Shown: positions 16,095 through 26,174 of the stretch, in pieces | How the letters are laid out: the number at the start of each line of letters is the position of its first letter | Position numbering within the stretch: position 1 is the stretch's first letter | Origin: Pedobacter metabolipauper | GTDB lineage: Bacteria; Bacteroidota; Bacteroidia; Sphingobacteriales; Sphingobacteriaceae | NCBI RefSeq assembly: GCF_004362715.1 | Contig: NZ_SNYC01000004.1 | Span: 1,054,001 to 1,118,000 of the forward strand | DNA: 64,000 bases | Direction of reading: 5' to 3' | Notes under the pieces: generated by a model | What the model was told of the DNA's origin: nothing | Databases searched by the model: none | The model's input: the letters and a program-made list of their open reading frames with translations, nothing else | Made by a program: the position numbers and the translations under genes

Positions 16095-19000
16095 TCATTC
16101 TTTTATCATTTTAAAACTTTTAAAGGTCTTGGGGGTCTTGCTGTTAAATATCCTGATCAGGTAGAGCCCCTTTTCCAATTCATGCCCATTTATTTCTACT
16201 TTACTTATTTCCGGAGATAGGGATTGTTGTATACGCATTCTTCCGTTGAGGTCGTAGATTGCAAGTATGGTGTTGCCAGTTGCGCTCCAAGTTTTCAAGG
16301 TACGCTCCAGGTATAATTTATCTTTAAATGGATTTGGGTAGAGTAAAACGGAACTCATTTCAGGCTTAATTTCTTCTGTTTTTACCGGTTCAAAAAGTAT
16401 AGAGAAACGGCTGATTCCCTGACTTTCAATACGATTTGTATCTATCTTAAACGTATAGCTGTCTGCAGAAGCTTGTATTCTTTTCCTGATCTTAAGATAA
16501 TGATCAATCAATTGAACGGTAGCCCAGGGGTTAAAGTTTTCAAATCCGTTCAGCTCAAGCGTATAGGTTCCGGTTTCCCATCCTTTAATTTCAAATATGA
16601 CCTCTTTTTTTTCGGTTAGCATAGCGCGCTCGTCTACCGCCAATTTTTTAGTATTGTGCAGGCCTGATATACTGACATAACCTTCACCTATCTTTAATGC
16701 ATCCTGATCGGTTATTTCATCTGATCCCCCTTGCTTAAAAAAGATCTTATATTCCTGACTAACATTCTTCCTGCTTAAGATTAATTTAAACCAGGCTTCT
16801 CTTACCGGGTACTGGTCTAATTGGTACGGGATATTTGAGGATGCAGATTTTGAAGGGATCGAGAGTAGCTGATTAATAGCCGTGTTGACTGATGTGTACT
16901 TGGATTGCTCCGTAAACGTAAGTGTGCCTTTGGCATTACCGCCTGTTACTTTAACAAAAAAAGCGGATCCTGAAGGAATAAGTACTTCGGTGCCTTCACT
17001 TACACGGTAGGCCTTATTTAAAGGGTCATACTGCCATATAAAAGGACTTATATTTACTTTGTCCAGTTTGCCCCACTCCAGGGCGCAGGGATATGGATTG
17101 CCCAGCAAATTAAACCCATCTCCATCAGCCGCTGTATTTCGGTTACTTAATTCAACGGTTAGGTTACCGGTGTAAACCCTGCCTGAATGTGTGATGGTAT
17201 AACCTTGCGGATTTAGGGACGACGGAGATTCTATCTGGTTTAAATAGGCATTGTCTTCGTATCGGCTGCCTCTTGAAAATACGTAGATCCCTTTTCCAAG
17301 GGGTATGCTGGAATGGATAGTGGCAATTGGAATATATTTACCGGACAAGGTACCTGGTAATGACTGATCGTGGGTATAGATTGTTGCTCCATTTTTAGGA
17401 GAGCGATCAAAGCCGTTGACCAAACCAGACAATCCTGTAATGAACATACTGTTTTTTAATGAAAGGATGTTATAGCTGTACTCATTTCCGCCAGACGTAT
17501 GGTATACCGGAGATGCCATCAGTCGCCAGCCCCTGGACTGAGCCGGATTGCCGTAATTTCCGGATACGTAAGTTTGTACGTTAATATTGCTGGTTATATG
17601 CACTTCAGACAAATGCTCAATGGGCAGTAGTGCAGCTGAAGTTGTCGCTGTAGCCAATAAAGTTAAATGATTGTTCGTAACTAAGCTTCCTTTGATCAGC
17701 TGAAGAAAGCCGGTTATCTCAAGTGTGGAATTAAGAATAAGTTCATGATCCGGTGCGGATTGAATAAGCTCAACACGGTGTACTTTTACCTTACCCGTTC
17801 CGGATAGATGCTGTGTTATATTATTTCCGGAGAAAATGATGGTTCCGGTGGTTTGATTTAAGGATAATGATCCATTATTGAGTACATCGGAATGAAATTT
17901 GATTTGTATGGCATTATCCAGTTTTAACGATGCATTTTCTCCAATTTCTGTCGTATTGGTTACTTCCAGGTTGTTTTTTAAAATTAAATGAGCACCAGGT
18001 TCCAGTATTAACCGGTTAAGTATAAGACTGCTTCCCGTATAGTTTACTGTTTTGCCCGATGAGATAATTACACTTGAACCCGATACAGGCAGTTTATCAC
18101 CTTTCCAATTATATTTCAGATCCCAGTTGCTGGTTAACCCGGTAAATATGGAAAATTCCTGTGCATTGTACTCTTCCAAACCAGAACTGAAAGTCTCAGC
18201 AGGAAGGTTTTGATTTACATATTCCGTTTTAATCCATTCAGTGCCCCTGGCTATGTTCTGGACTCTCACTTCATCTATAATTCCTTTAAAATAGCTGGTA
18301 TTTTGTTTTCCGCAGCCAATGCGGATAGATCCTCCCGGGCCAGGCTGGTAATTTATGTTATTACGACCTGCTTCAATTTCTCCATTGATGAAGATGGAGA
18401 GGCCTGTGCCCATTAAAGTCATGGCAGCCAAATACCAGGTACCTGCAGATAATGATGAGGTGCTGCTGATCGAATGGATTGAACCAGATCCCACATTGCT
18501 GATTTGCAGGGCTAGCTTGCCGTCTTTCATTATTTTTAACTGGTACCCGCCGTTTAGTGCACTATCATTACAGATGATGATTTGTTCCATACCGATGGAG
18601 TCTGGTTTTATCCAGGCAGAGATGGTGAAGTCATTACTGGCTGGTGCATGTGCATATAAGAATTCAGATTGGCCATTCAGGTGTATTCCAGCCCCCAGTT
18701 TAGCTGCTGCATAATTCTGTTCATTCATACCTGTGTTCCCCATTGCATTTTGTTCCTGTAGATTGCTGCGCACATTTTTACTCATTAAAGGCCCGGTATT
18801 CCTGTTCAAGTGCCAGATTGCGGAGTAACCTGCATTCCATGTATTTAAAGCGGAAGGGTCATCAGGATCATGAAGGATTAAAGAGCCATAATATAAAAAT
18901 AAGGATGTAGGGGCAGCCGGCGTCCCATCGGCAGAAAGAGATTTAATCTTTATCCAGCAGATCAGTATACCTTTTGCAGGATCATAATGCTCAAGCTGAA

Positions 19001-19307
19001 AATTAACTGGAACCTTAGCTGCGGTAGTCAGGGCGAAGGAAACGTCCAGGCCCTGTGGGTTGGTTATTTTGTTGCTGAATGATCCGGGTATATGAATCAG
19101 ATTGACATCTTCAATCTGAATCCGTATTGGAAAGTCTTCCAGATCTGAAGGACCTGACTGTAATTCATGTGGCGTGATCTTACTTTTATTGATCGTTATC
19201 TTTTTCCGGAAACTATAGCCAGTCATCCAATCCTGGGCATTGCTTTCCTGTGGCTGGTAAAAGAAAATTAAGAGTGTAAATAGAAGGCTGGATGTAGGAT
19301 TTTTCAT
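16095..19307 (-). CDS. Secreted LamG-like protein with DUF2341 and T9SS type A sorting domain
   Basis: The 1070-residue product starts with a signal peptide (cleavage near ESNAQ) and a DUF2341-like segment (GYSFRKKITINKSKI onward, about residues 30-160). A concanavalin/LamG-type fold follows (about 185-365), with FTISAWIKPDSIG and ending GIIDEVRVQNIARG. The middle is a beta-rich region with a plug-like stretch of hydrophobic strands. The last 75 residues are a Por secretion tail: LLYPNPF, IYDLNGR and a closing KGLYLIRI motif. The protein is predicted to be exported by the type IX system and cell-surface bound or released. LamG domains usually bind glycans or proteins, but the target is not visible. 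The C-terminal signal is type A, unlike the type B signal of the giant adhesin. Confidence 0.88.
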   Translation of the reverse strand: MKNPTSSLLFTLLIFFYQPQESNAQDWMTGYSFRKKITINKSKITPHELQSGPSDLEDFPIRIQIEDVNLIHIPGSFSNKITNPQGLDVSFALTTAAKVPVNFQLEHYDPAKGILICWIKIKSLSADGTPAAPTSLFLYYGSLILHDPDDPSALNTWNAGYSAIWHLNRNTGPLMSKNVRSNLQEQNAMGNTGMNEQNYAAAKLGAGIHLNGQSEFLYAHAPASNDFTISAWIKPDSIGMEQIIICNDSALNGGYQLKIMKDGKLALQISNVGSGSIHSISSTSSLSAGTWYLAAMTLMGTGLSIFINGEIEAGRNNINYQPGPGGSIRIGCGKQNTSYFKGIIDEVRVQNIARGTEWIKTEYVNQNLPAETFSSGLEEYNAQEFSIFTGLTSNWDLKYNWKGDKLPVSGSSVIISSGKTVNYTGSSLILNRLILEPGAHLILKNNLEVTNTTEIGENASLKLDNAIQIKFHSDVLNNGSLSLNQTTGTIIFSGNNITQHLSGTGKVKVHRVELIQSAPDHELILNSTLEITGFLQLIKGSLVTNNHLTLLATATTSAALLPIEHLSEVHITSNINVQTYVSGNYGNPAQSRGWRLMASPVYHTSGGNEYSYNILSLKNSMFITGLSGLVNGFDRSPKNGATIYTHDQSLPGTLSGKYIPIATIHSSIPLGKGIYVFSRGSRYEDNAYLNQIESPSSLNPQGYTITHSGRVYTGNLTVELSNRNTAADGDGFNLLGNPYPCALEWGKLDKVNISPFIWQYDPLNKAYRVSEGTEVLIPSGSAFFVKVTGGNAKGTLTFTEQSKYTSVNTAINQLLSIPSKSASSNIPYQLDQYPVREAWFKLILSRKNVSQEYKIFFKQGGSDEITDQDALKIGEGYVSISGLHNTKKLAVDERAMLTEKKEVIFEIKGWETGTYTLELNGFENFNPWATVQLIDHYLKIRKRIQASADSYTFKIDTNRIESQGISRFSILFEPVKTEEIKPEMSSVLLYPNPFKDKLYLERTLKTWSATGNTILAIYDLNGRMRIQQSLSPEISKVEINGHELEKGLYLIRIFNSKTPKTFKSFKMIKE

Positions 19308-19434
19308 GGTTTAAAGATCAGTGCGTACAATAATCTTTTATAAATCGCTCAATAGCCAAAGATTAACCGGATATATCCGGTTAATGGCGTGTTTATCACG
19401 TCTTTAATGCTTAGTATTAAAGAAATCTTGGATT

Positions 19435-19614
19435 ATGAAAGAATTTATACTGATCCCCGCAGGTATTTTTGACTGCATTTTTTTGCTTAAACCAGTTGAT
19501 GATCCCGGATTTCCCGGTCTTGATCCGGATGTGCCCATCGATGGAGGCCTGGGCTTGCTGGTACTGGCAGGGGCGATCTATGGAGTGAAAAAGATCAGGG
19601 AAATTAAGCCATGA
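19435..19614 (+). CDS. Tiny PID-CTERM-like sorting-signal protein, 59 residues
   Basis: An ATG at 19435 opens a 59-codon frame ending TGA at 19614. The product has a hydrophobic N-terminal stretch (FILIPAGIFDCIFLL), a short linker rich in Asp, Pro and Gly, and then VPIDGGLGLLVLAGAIYG followed by KKIRE. The pattern Pro-Ile-Asp-Gly-Gly, a hydrophobic helix and basic residues is that of the PID-CTERM proteins of Bacteroidota, small proteins made of little more than a putative protein-sorting signal. It is divergent from the T9SS cargo gene and overlaps the end of the convergent kinase gene by 11 bases. The family name is from memory; the reading frame and motif are seen directly. Confidence 0.75.
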   Translation: MKEFILIPAGIFDCIFLLKPVDDPGFPGLDPDVPIDGGLGLLVLAGAIYGVKKIREIKP

Positions 19615-20458
19615 GGCCTTCTTTTTTAAGGATGTAGGTATAGATGCCTTCAATTGGTTTTTGATAGATCTTACCAACGCGGACCTCGTTTTTTAAGCAG
19701 GTCCTCCTGAGGATCTCCTGGTAATAAAAGGCTATTGAACCTACAAAGTGACAATCCAGATCTTTATAGTTTTTATAATCCTTAATGTTTGTATCTATAA
19801 ATTCCTGGAAGCCCTCTTCCAGTAAATTGATAATAAAAGGGTGTTCCAGGTGTTTCAGCATAAACCGGCTAAATGAAGCCAGGTATATGTTTGCACCTGG
19901 TTTCTGATACAGATTGGTAATTACGGTTTCTTTGTCAGTTTGATACGTAGCCTCAAAATCAGCACTTAACGCTGCTGGCATTTGATGGTATAGATAGCTG
20001 GTAATCAGCTTTCGTCCAAAATAGGTACCCGATCCTTCATCTCCCAATATATAACCCAGGCCATGTATACCGGCACTTACTTCCTTGCCGTCATAATACG
20101 ATATGTTAGAGCCTGTACCCAGTATGCAGGTCAGTCCTTCCTGATCACCGCATGTAGCATAAGCAGATCCAATGAGATCATGTTCTACAGAAACATAGGC
20201 ATTGGTGAAAAATGATGAGATTCCATTGGAGATCACTTCTACCTTATCCGGCGATGAACATCCGGCACCAAAGAAGTAAATTTCTTTTACCTGGTCTGCA
20301 AATACAGACAGTTCTTTCTTCTTTGAAAAGATCTTAAAAATATCCTGTGCATTTAAGAAATAAGGATTTATGCCTTGTGTACTGAAATTAATGGTTTCAG
20401 TGGGGCTATATCCCATCCAATCTGTTTTAGAAGAACCGCTGTCTGCTACTAGAATCAT
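19604..20458 (-). CDS. BadF/BadG/BcrA-type ATPase, N-acetylglucosamine kinase-like
   Basis: The 284-residue protein shows the actin/ASKHA layout: a phosphate-1 loop at the very start (LVADSGSSKTDW), a second glycine-rich loop (LTCILGTGSNISYYDG, about 110-125) and GLGYILGDEGSGTYFGRK (about 134-151), typical of N-acetylglucosamine kinases. Such enzymes phosphorylate amino sugars recovered from cell wall or chitin. Length and motifs fit a full-length member. It lies 18 bases downstream of tolC on the same strand, so it may be transcribed with the efflux operon, with no obvious functional link. Substrate is inferred from the family. Confidence 0.82.
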   Translation of the reverse strand: MILVADSGSSKTDWMGYSPTETINFSTQGINPYFLNAQDIFKIFSKKKELSVFADQVKEIYFFGAGCSSPDKVEVISNGISSFFTNAYVSVEHDLIGSAYATCGDQEGLTCILGTGSNISYYDGKEVSAGIHGLGYILGDEGSGTYFGRKLITSYLYHQMPAALSADFEATYQTDKETVITNLYQKPGANIYLASFSRFMLKHLEHPFIINLLEEGFQEFIDTNIKDYKNYKDLDCHFVGSIAFYYQEILRRTCLKNEVRVGKIYQKPIEGIYTYILKKEGLMA

Positions 20459-20476
20459 TTGATAAAAATAATGATC

Positions 20477-21793
20477 TTATTGAACATTCAAAGTACCGCT
20501 GATCTCTTTTAGAATAATTTCTGTAAGTTTTGCCTGATATTGGGCTTCAAGAAACCTGGCCACTGCATCTATTGAATTTCTTTGTGCCTCTCTCAGCTCC
20601 AGTGGAGCGATACTTCCAAGGCGATATTTTTCAAGTGTAATGTCTAAGCTTTGCTTTGCAACATCCACATTGTTATTCTCGATCTTTAACAGGTCCAGGT
20701 TGGTGGTATAATTCTTATAGGCAGAGATCAGTTGCGCCTGCAGATCCTGGCGGGTTTTTTCCAGTGTCAGCTCAGAGGAGTTGATCATTACCTTTGCATT
20801 GCGTTCATTTTGACGCTGTAAAAAACCATTGAAGAGGTTCAGGCTGGCTGTTAAACCATATGTTAAGCCATTGGCCTTTTGCCGGGTGTTAAAGCCTGTC
20901 GGACTTGCGCTTCTTTGATATTCATAACCACCGTTTACCGCAACTACCGGGTAACGTTGTCCCTTAACCGACTTTAATTCTAATTCTGCTATCTTTTTAC
21001 TGATAAACGCATTTTGCAGATCTGGATTTAACTGCTCCATTTGTCCGGCCAGTGTGGCATAGTTTAGCTGTGTATCAATATCAATTTTTTCTTCTACTGT
21101 AAATTCAAGATTTAAGTCCCGCGCCATGACCTGGTTTAGAGAAACCATCGAATTTTTCAGCAGGTTTTTCTCCTGCAGGTAAGCCGTAGTGTCTGTATTG
21201 TAATCAACGGTAGCTGTAAGTACATCCAGCTTAGATCCGCGGCCAATAGCTAATTTATTGTTGGCAATCCGTAAGCGCAGCTGCGAAACATCAAGAGCGC
21301 TATCTCTTGCAATTACGAGTTCCTGTTGTTTAAGTACCGTATAATAGGCATTTACTACATTGCTGATGGTAGTTAGGATGGTTGCTTTAGACGTTACTTC
21401 TCCTAATTTCTGCAGTTCTTTTAACCGCTCGTAATTTGTAAACATCTGCAGGCCATCAAAGATGGTCCAGTCCAGTGCTACACCATAGCTCATGTTTGTA
21501 TTGCGTACCCCATTTATGGTTTGCTCGGCTCCGGTACTTTGCGTTCTTGTTGTATTCTGACGGCTGCCTCCTTCTGTAAAGGTACCATCAAGGCTTGGTA
21601 AAAAGCCGGCATTACCGGGGTTTGCATTATTTTTGGCAATCTGAAGATCGTTATTGACCAGTTTGATATCAAAGTTATTTTGTAATGCTGCTGCAATAGC
21701 TTCCTGCAGGGTTAATTTTCCCTGCGCTATGGACTCCTGAGCGAGGAAGATCAACATTAATAACAATGAAAATAATATCTTTTTAAATTTCAT
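20477..21793 (-). CDS. TolC-family outer-membrane efflux protein
   Basis: From the ATG at 21793 the protein has 438 residues, a signal peptide (MKFKKILFS to AQESIAQ) and two long helical OEP repeats with TLQEAIAAALQNNFDIKL at the front. An upstream in-frame ATG at 21832 would overlap the pump gene and place 13 polar residues before the signal peptide, so the later start is preferred. The spacing to the pump stop is then 7 bases. It forms the outer-membrane channel of the tripartite RND pump encoded by the two upstream genes. Confidence 0.9.
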   Translation of the reverse strand: MKFKKILFSLLLMLIFLAQESIAQGKLTLQEAIAAALQNNFDIKLVNNDLQIAKNNANPGNAGFLPSLDGTFTEGGSRQNTTRTQSTGAEQTINGVRNTNMSYGVALDWTIFDGLQMFTNYERLKELQKLGEVTSKATILTTISNVVNAYYTVLKQQELVIARDSALDVSQLRLRIANNKLAIGRGSKLDVLTATVDYNTDTTAYLQEKNLLKNSMVSLNQVMARDLNLEFTVEEKIDIDTQLNYATLAGQMEQLNPDLQNAFISKKIAELELKSVKGQRYPVVAVNGGYEYQRSASPTGFNTRQKANGLTYGLTASLNLFNGFLQRQNERNAKVMINSSELTLEKTRQDLQAQLISAYKNYTTNLDLLKIENNNVDVAKQSLDITLEKYRLGSIAPLELREAQRNSIDAVARFLEAQYQAKLTEIILKEISGTLNVQ

Positions 21794-21800
21794 GTGCTGC

Positions 21801-24800
21801 TTATTTTGCGTTTTCATTAGATTCATGCTCAAGAGCAGTCTTTAACGATTCATTCAGATCTTCATTTACTTTATGTTCTTTAGACCAGTAGGAATAGATC
21901 GCCGGAATTACAAACAGGGTAAGTATAAGTGAAAATGTTGTTCCGCCTACAATCACAATACCCATTCCCATTCTGCTTTTTGCTGCTGCACCCAAAGCCA
22001 TGGCAATTGGAAGCGCACCGATGGCAATGGCCAGACTGGTCATTAAAATTGGTCTTAGGCGGGATACGGAAGCTTCGCGGATTGCATCGTGGATGTTTGC
22101 TCCCTTTTCCTTAAGCTGGTTCGCAAACTCAACAATTAAAATCCCGTTCTTGGTTACCAGTCCGATCAGCATGATCGTACCGATCTGGCTAAATATATTC
22201 CAGCTTTGTCCAAATAACCATAGCGAAAGGAATGCACCCGCAACGGCCATTGGTACCGTGATAATAATGATGATCGGATCAATGAAACTTTCAAATTGTG
22301 CAGAAAGGATTAAATAAACCAGCAATAAAGCCAATCCAAAGGCAAAGAGTGTATTCGATGAACTTTCTTTAAAGTCCCTGGATTCACCGCCAAGATCTGT
22401 TGAGAAGGTTTCATCCAATACTTTGGCCGAAATCCTGTCCATAGCATCAATACCTTCTCCAATACTTTTTCCAGGTGCGAGGCCTGCAGAAACAGTTGCT
22501 GCGGTAAAGCGGTTGTTCCTGTACAATTGAGGCGGACTGCTTTGTTCTTTTGCCGTTACCAGATTATCCAGCTGGATCAGTTCGTTCTTATCATTTCTAA
22601 CATACACGGAACTTAAATCTAACGGGTCTTTACGGTCGGCCACTTCAAATTGTCCAATTACCTGGTATTGTTTTCCATTCATAAAGAAATAAGAAAAGCG
22701 CTGTCCGCTTAATCCGAGCTGCAGGGCAGAGCCAATATCTGCTGCAGAAACGCCCAGGTTTTTAGCTTTGTCGCGGTCTATCGTCAGGTTGATCTCGGGC
22801 TTGTTAAATTTTAAGTTCACGTCAGACACGGTGAACGTAGGATCTTTCGCAACTTCATCCATAAACAAAGGAACTTTCTCCCTTAGCTTATCGAAATTTT
22901 GAGCCTGTATAATATAATTTACCGGTAATCCACCCCTTCGGCCTACAGATATAGTAGGTTGCTGGGTAACGGTTACTTTTCCTTCTGAAAATTTCCGGGT
23001 TAAATTGGTAAGCTTAGCTGCTACATCTGCTTGTGGGGTTTCTCGGTCACCCGGATCGGTTAGTCCCATTCTAACAAAGCCGCTGTTCGTTGAGCCCGCG
23101 CCTCCAAAACCTGGTGAGGTAATGGTAATGCTCACCTTCTTTTCAGGTATAGAATCTGTAATGAGGTTTTGGATCTTTAAAATGAAGCGGTCGGTATACG
23201 CAAATGAAGAACCTTCTGGTGTACTTACGTTCATATTGATCGCACTGCGATCGTCATATGGTGCCGTTTCTTTCGGGATGATGGTCCAGAAAAATGCGAT
23301 GATGCCAATACAGATCACAATAATGGGAAAAGCGAGCCATTTTCTGGTCAAAAACTTATTGAGGCTTTCGGAATAGCTGTCATTCAGTTTAACAAAATAA
23401 GGTTCTGTCATCTCGTAGAACTTTGATTTCTTGTGCCCTGTTTTCTTCATCAGATAGGCATTCAGCATCGGTGTTAACGTAAGTGATACAAATGCCGAAA
23501 TCAATACAGCTGCACCAATTACAATTCCAAACTCCCTAAAGAGCCGCCCAACAAATCCCTGGAGAAAGATTACCGGTAAAAACACGGCTGCCAGTGTGAT
23601 GGAAATGGATATAACTGCAAAAAAGATCTCATTAGAACCTTTAATGGCGGCTTCAAAGGGAGAATAACCTTCTTCTACTTTTTTAAAGATATTCTCTGTG
23701 ACTACAATCCCATCATCTACCACTAAACCAGTGGCCAAAACAATCGCTAAAAGCGACAGTACATTAATGGAAAACCCAAAAATATACATGATAAAGAAGG
23801 TAAAGATCAGCGATACCGGAATATCAATTAATGGCCGTATGGCAATTGCCCAATCTCTAAAGAACAGGTAAATGATCAAAATAACCAGAATCAGCGATAA
23901 GATGATAGTTTCTGCAACTTCTGTTACTGATGATTTGATGAACTTAGTGGTGTCAAGGGATATGTTTAATTTTATATCCTTCGGAATATCTTTTTGCAGC
24001 TGCTCAAACCTCGCATCAAACTCTTTGGAGATATCCAGGTAATTTGCACCGGGTTGTGGAATTAACCCTACAGCGACCATGGGTTTTCCGGACTCTCTTA
24101 AAACGGTTTCTTCATTTTCCGAACCGAGTTCTGCAAAGCCAACATCGCGCAGCCTAACCAAATTGTTAGAGTCTGTTTTAAGGATCAGGTTGTTAAATTG
24201 GGTGGCATCGGTTAGCTTTCCCAGTGTTTTAACAATAAGTTCTGTATTGGCACCGGTAATTTTACCTGAAGGAAGCTCCACATTTTCCCGGTCAAGGGCG
24301 GTTACAATATCCTGGGACGTTAAACCATATGCGGCCATCTTGTTCGGGTCTATCCGGATGCGCATTGCATATTTACGCTGTCCCTGGATCTGGATGCTGC
24401 TCACTCCTGAAATTGTTTGAAGGCGTTCTGCAATTACATTTTCCGCATAATCACTCAGCTCCATTACATTGCGTTTATCGCTTTGTATGGTCATTGTAAT
24501 TACCGCATCAGAATTGGCATCGGCTTTACTCACAACCGGATTCCCGTCAATGTCTTTCGGTAAACTCCTTGCTGCCTGCGATACTTTATCGCGCACATCA
24601 TTTGCCGCATCGTCAATGTTCTTATCCAGGTTAAACTCAATGGTAATGTTACTTGTACCCTGATTGCTGGAAGAAGATATGTTTCTGATCCCGTCTATTC
24701 CATTGATTGATTTTTCAAGAGGCTCGGTAATCTGGGATTCTATGATGTCCGAGTTTGCACCCGGATAAGAAGTCCGGACCGATACTACTGTCGGGTCAAT

Positions 24801-24917
24801 GTTCGGAAACTCCCTTACGCCCAGAAAGTTGTATCCGATAACCCCAAACAACAGGATCATCAGGTTCATAACTATGGCCAGAACAGGGCGTTTTATACTG
24901 GTGGTTGAAATACTCAT
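21801..24917 (-). CDS. RND multidrug efflux pump, HAE1/AcrB family
   Basis: The 1038-residue inner-membrane transporter has the AcrB layout: one transmembrane helix at the start, two large periplasmic loops and two sets of helices. Visible signatures are FPNIDPTVVSVRTSYPGA near the front, the ATGLVVDDGIVVTENI helix 4 motif (with the Asp pair of the proton relay) and GLVTKNGILIVEFANQL in the second half. It exports hydrophobic or amphiphilic compounds by proton antiport. The adaptor gene precedes it by 8 bases and tolC follows, giving adaptor-pump-channel order. No repressor gene is adjacent. Substrates cannot be told from sequence. Confidence 0.95.
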   Translation of the reverse strand: MSISTTSIKRPVLAIVMNLMILLFGVIGYNFLGVREFPNIDPTVVSVRTSYPGANSDIIESQITEPLEKSINGIDGIRNISSSSNQGTSNITIEFNLDKNIDDAANDVRDKVSQAARSLPKDIDGNPVVSKADANSDAVITMTIQSDKRNVMELSDYAENVIAERLQTISGVSSIQIQGQRKYAMRIRIDPNKMAAYGLTSQDIVTALDRENVELPSGKITGANTELIVKTLGKLTDATQFNNLILKTDSNNLVRLRDVGFAELGSENEETVLRESGKPMVAVGLIPQPGANYLDISKEFDARFEQLQKDIPKDIKLNISLDTTKFIKSSVTEVAETIILSLILVILIIYLFFRDWAIAIRPLIDIPVSLIFTFFIMYIFGFSINVLSLLAIVLATGLVVDDGIVVTENIFKKVEEGYSPFEAAIKGSNEIFFAVISISITLAAVFLPVIFLQGFVGRLFREFGIVIGAAVLISAFVSLTLTPMLNAYLMKKTGHKKSKFYEMTEPYFVKLNDSYSESLNKFLTRKWLAFPIIVICIGIIAFFWTIIPKETAPYDDRSAINMNVSTPEGSSFAYTDRFILKIQNLITDSIPEKKVSITITSPGFGGAGSTNSGFVRMGLTDPGDRETPQADVAAKLTNLTRKFSEGKVTVTQQPTISVGRRGGLPVNYIIQAQNFDKLREKVPLFMDEVAKDPTFTVSDVNLKFNKPEINLTIDRDKAKNLGVSAADIGSALQLGLSGQRFSYFFMNGKQYQVIGQFEVADRKDPLDLSSVYVRNDKNELIQLDNLVTAKEQSSPPQLYRNNRFTAATVSAGLAPGKSIGEGIDAMDRISAKVLDETFSTDLGGESRDFKESSSNTLFAFGLALLLVYLILSAQFESFIDPIIIIITVPMAVAGAFLSLWLFGQSWNIFSQIGTIMLIGLVTKNGILIVEFANQLKEKGANIHDAIREASVSRLRPILMTSLAIAIGALPIAMALGAAAKSRMGMGIVIVGGTTFSLILTLFVIPAIYSYWSKEHKVNEDLNESLKTALEHESNENAK

Positions 24918-24925
24918 AATGCTGT

Positions 24926-26005
24926 TTAGTTTTTAACCACAGTTACTTTTACGGCTGCATCTTTTTTTAATGACATGGCTCCTGTTGTTAATACGGTATC
25001 ACCTGCTTTCAGACCGGAGATGATTACAATGTTTGCATCTGTACGTGTGCCTGCTTCAACGGGGACTTGCTGTGCTTTTCCATTTTTACTAATGAATACC
25101 GTTTTTCCTTCCAAAACAGGAATGATGGCTTCATTAGGGATCAATATCGCATCCTTCATCGTGGTTAGAGAGAGTTTTATATTGGCAAAAGAGCCCGGAA
25201 GTAATTCACTATTGGGGTTAGGTACCAGTGCTTTGATCTGCAGGGTGCGGGTCTGGGTATTGATACCCGGTTCAAGGGCAAAGACTTTTCCGCTGTATGT
25301 TTTAGGAGAACCATCTGTAGTAAAGGTAATATCAGAACCCATTTTTATCTGGCCTATATATCTTTCAGGAACGGAGAAACTGAGCTTCAGCGGATTGATA
25401 CTGGATAAATTGGCAATCATTGTTGCCGGTGTTAAATATTCGCCAACGGAGATTGAACGAAGACCAATTTTTCCGCTAAATGGTGCATAGATAGAGGTTC
25501 TGGCCAGCTGTGCGCGAATCAGCTGTGACTGTGCTTTTAGAGATTGGAAGGATGCCAGGGAAGTATCGTATTCTTCCTGGCTTATTGCACCTTTCGCTAG
25601 CAGCTGCCTGGAACGGTTTTCATTCGTCTCAGATAAACGCTGCTGGGTTAATGCATCCTGCAGCTGTGCCTGTATATCGCGGTCGTTGATCTTTACCAGT
25701 AAGCTTCCTTTGGTAACATTGGAACCCTCCTTAAAATTAATGCTGGTTACCAGGCCGGAAACTTCAGAACGCAATGAAACAGATTCATTGGCTTCAATGG
25801 TTCCGGTTACTTCAAGTCCGTTCGTAAAATCAGCGGCTTTAATTACAATCCCGTCAACCTGAAGCCCTCCTTTGGCTCCGCCAGCAGCACCTTTCGGGGC
25901 ACCGCCGCCAGCATTTTCCAATTTTTTATTGGCAGATATTCGATAATAAATTAAATAGGCAATCCCTAGAATGATGAGGATATAGATGATATATTTCAGT
26001 TTCAT
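24926..26005 (-). CDS. RND efflux periplasmic adaptor (membrane fusion protein)
   Basis: The 359-residue protein has an N-terminal membrane anchor (YIIYILIILGIAYLIYY), a Gly/Ala-rich linker, a lipoyl-like half (EANESVSLRSEVSGLV), a short helical hairpin containing LLAKGAISQEEYD, the matching second lipoyl half (TSIYAPFSGKIGLRSISVG) and a beta-barrel/membrane-proximal end. This is the usual HlyD/AcrA-type layout. It bridges the pump and the TolC channel. It is the first gene of the operon; the promoter should lie in the 169-base gap shared with the divergent M61 peptidase gene. Confidence 0.92.
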   Translation of the reverse strand: MKLKYIIYILIILGIAYLIYYRISANKKLENAGGGAPKGAAGGAKGGLQVDGIVIKAADFTNGLEVTGTIEANESVSLRSEVSGLVTSINFKEGSNVTKGSLLVKINDRDIQAQLQDALTQQRLSETNENRSRQLLAKGAISQEEYDTSLASFQSLKAQSQLIRAQLARTSIYAPFSGKIGLRSISVGEYLTPATMIANLSSINPLKLSFSVPERYIGQIKMGSDITFTTDGSPKTYSGKVFALEPGINTQTRTLQIKALVPNPNSELLPGSFANIKLSLTTMKDAILIPNEAIIPVLEGKTVFISKNGKAQQVPVEAGTRTDANIVIISGLKAGDTVLTTGAMSLKKDAAVKVTVVKN

Positions 26006-26174
26006 ACAGTTGTGTTATGAGTGTTAACGTGCAAAAATATTCAATTATGATGCCCAAGCGTAGTTGTATTAAGTATGTTACAGCTCATTCTGCTTTAGCC
26101 AGTTAAAAGTACATACGGTATTTCTGTGTAAAAACTTTTTTATCTAAGTTTACCGCGGTTAAAATAGAAGGAGA

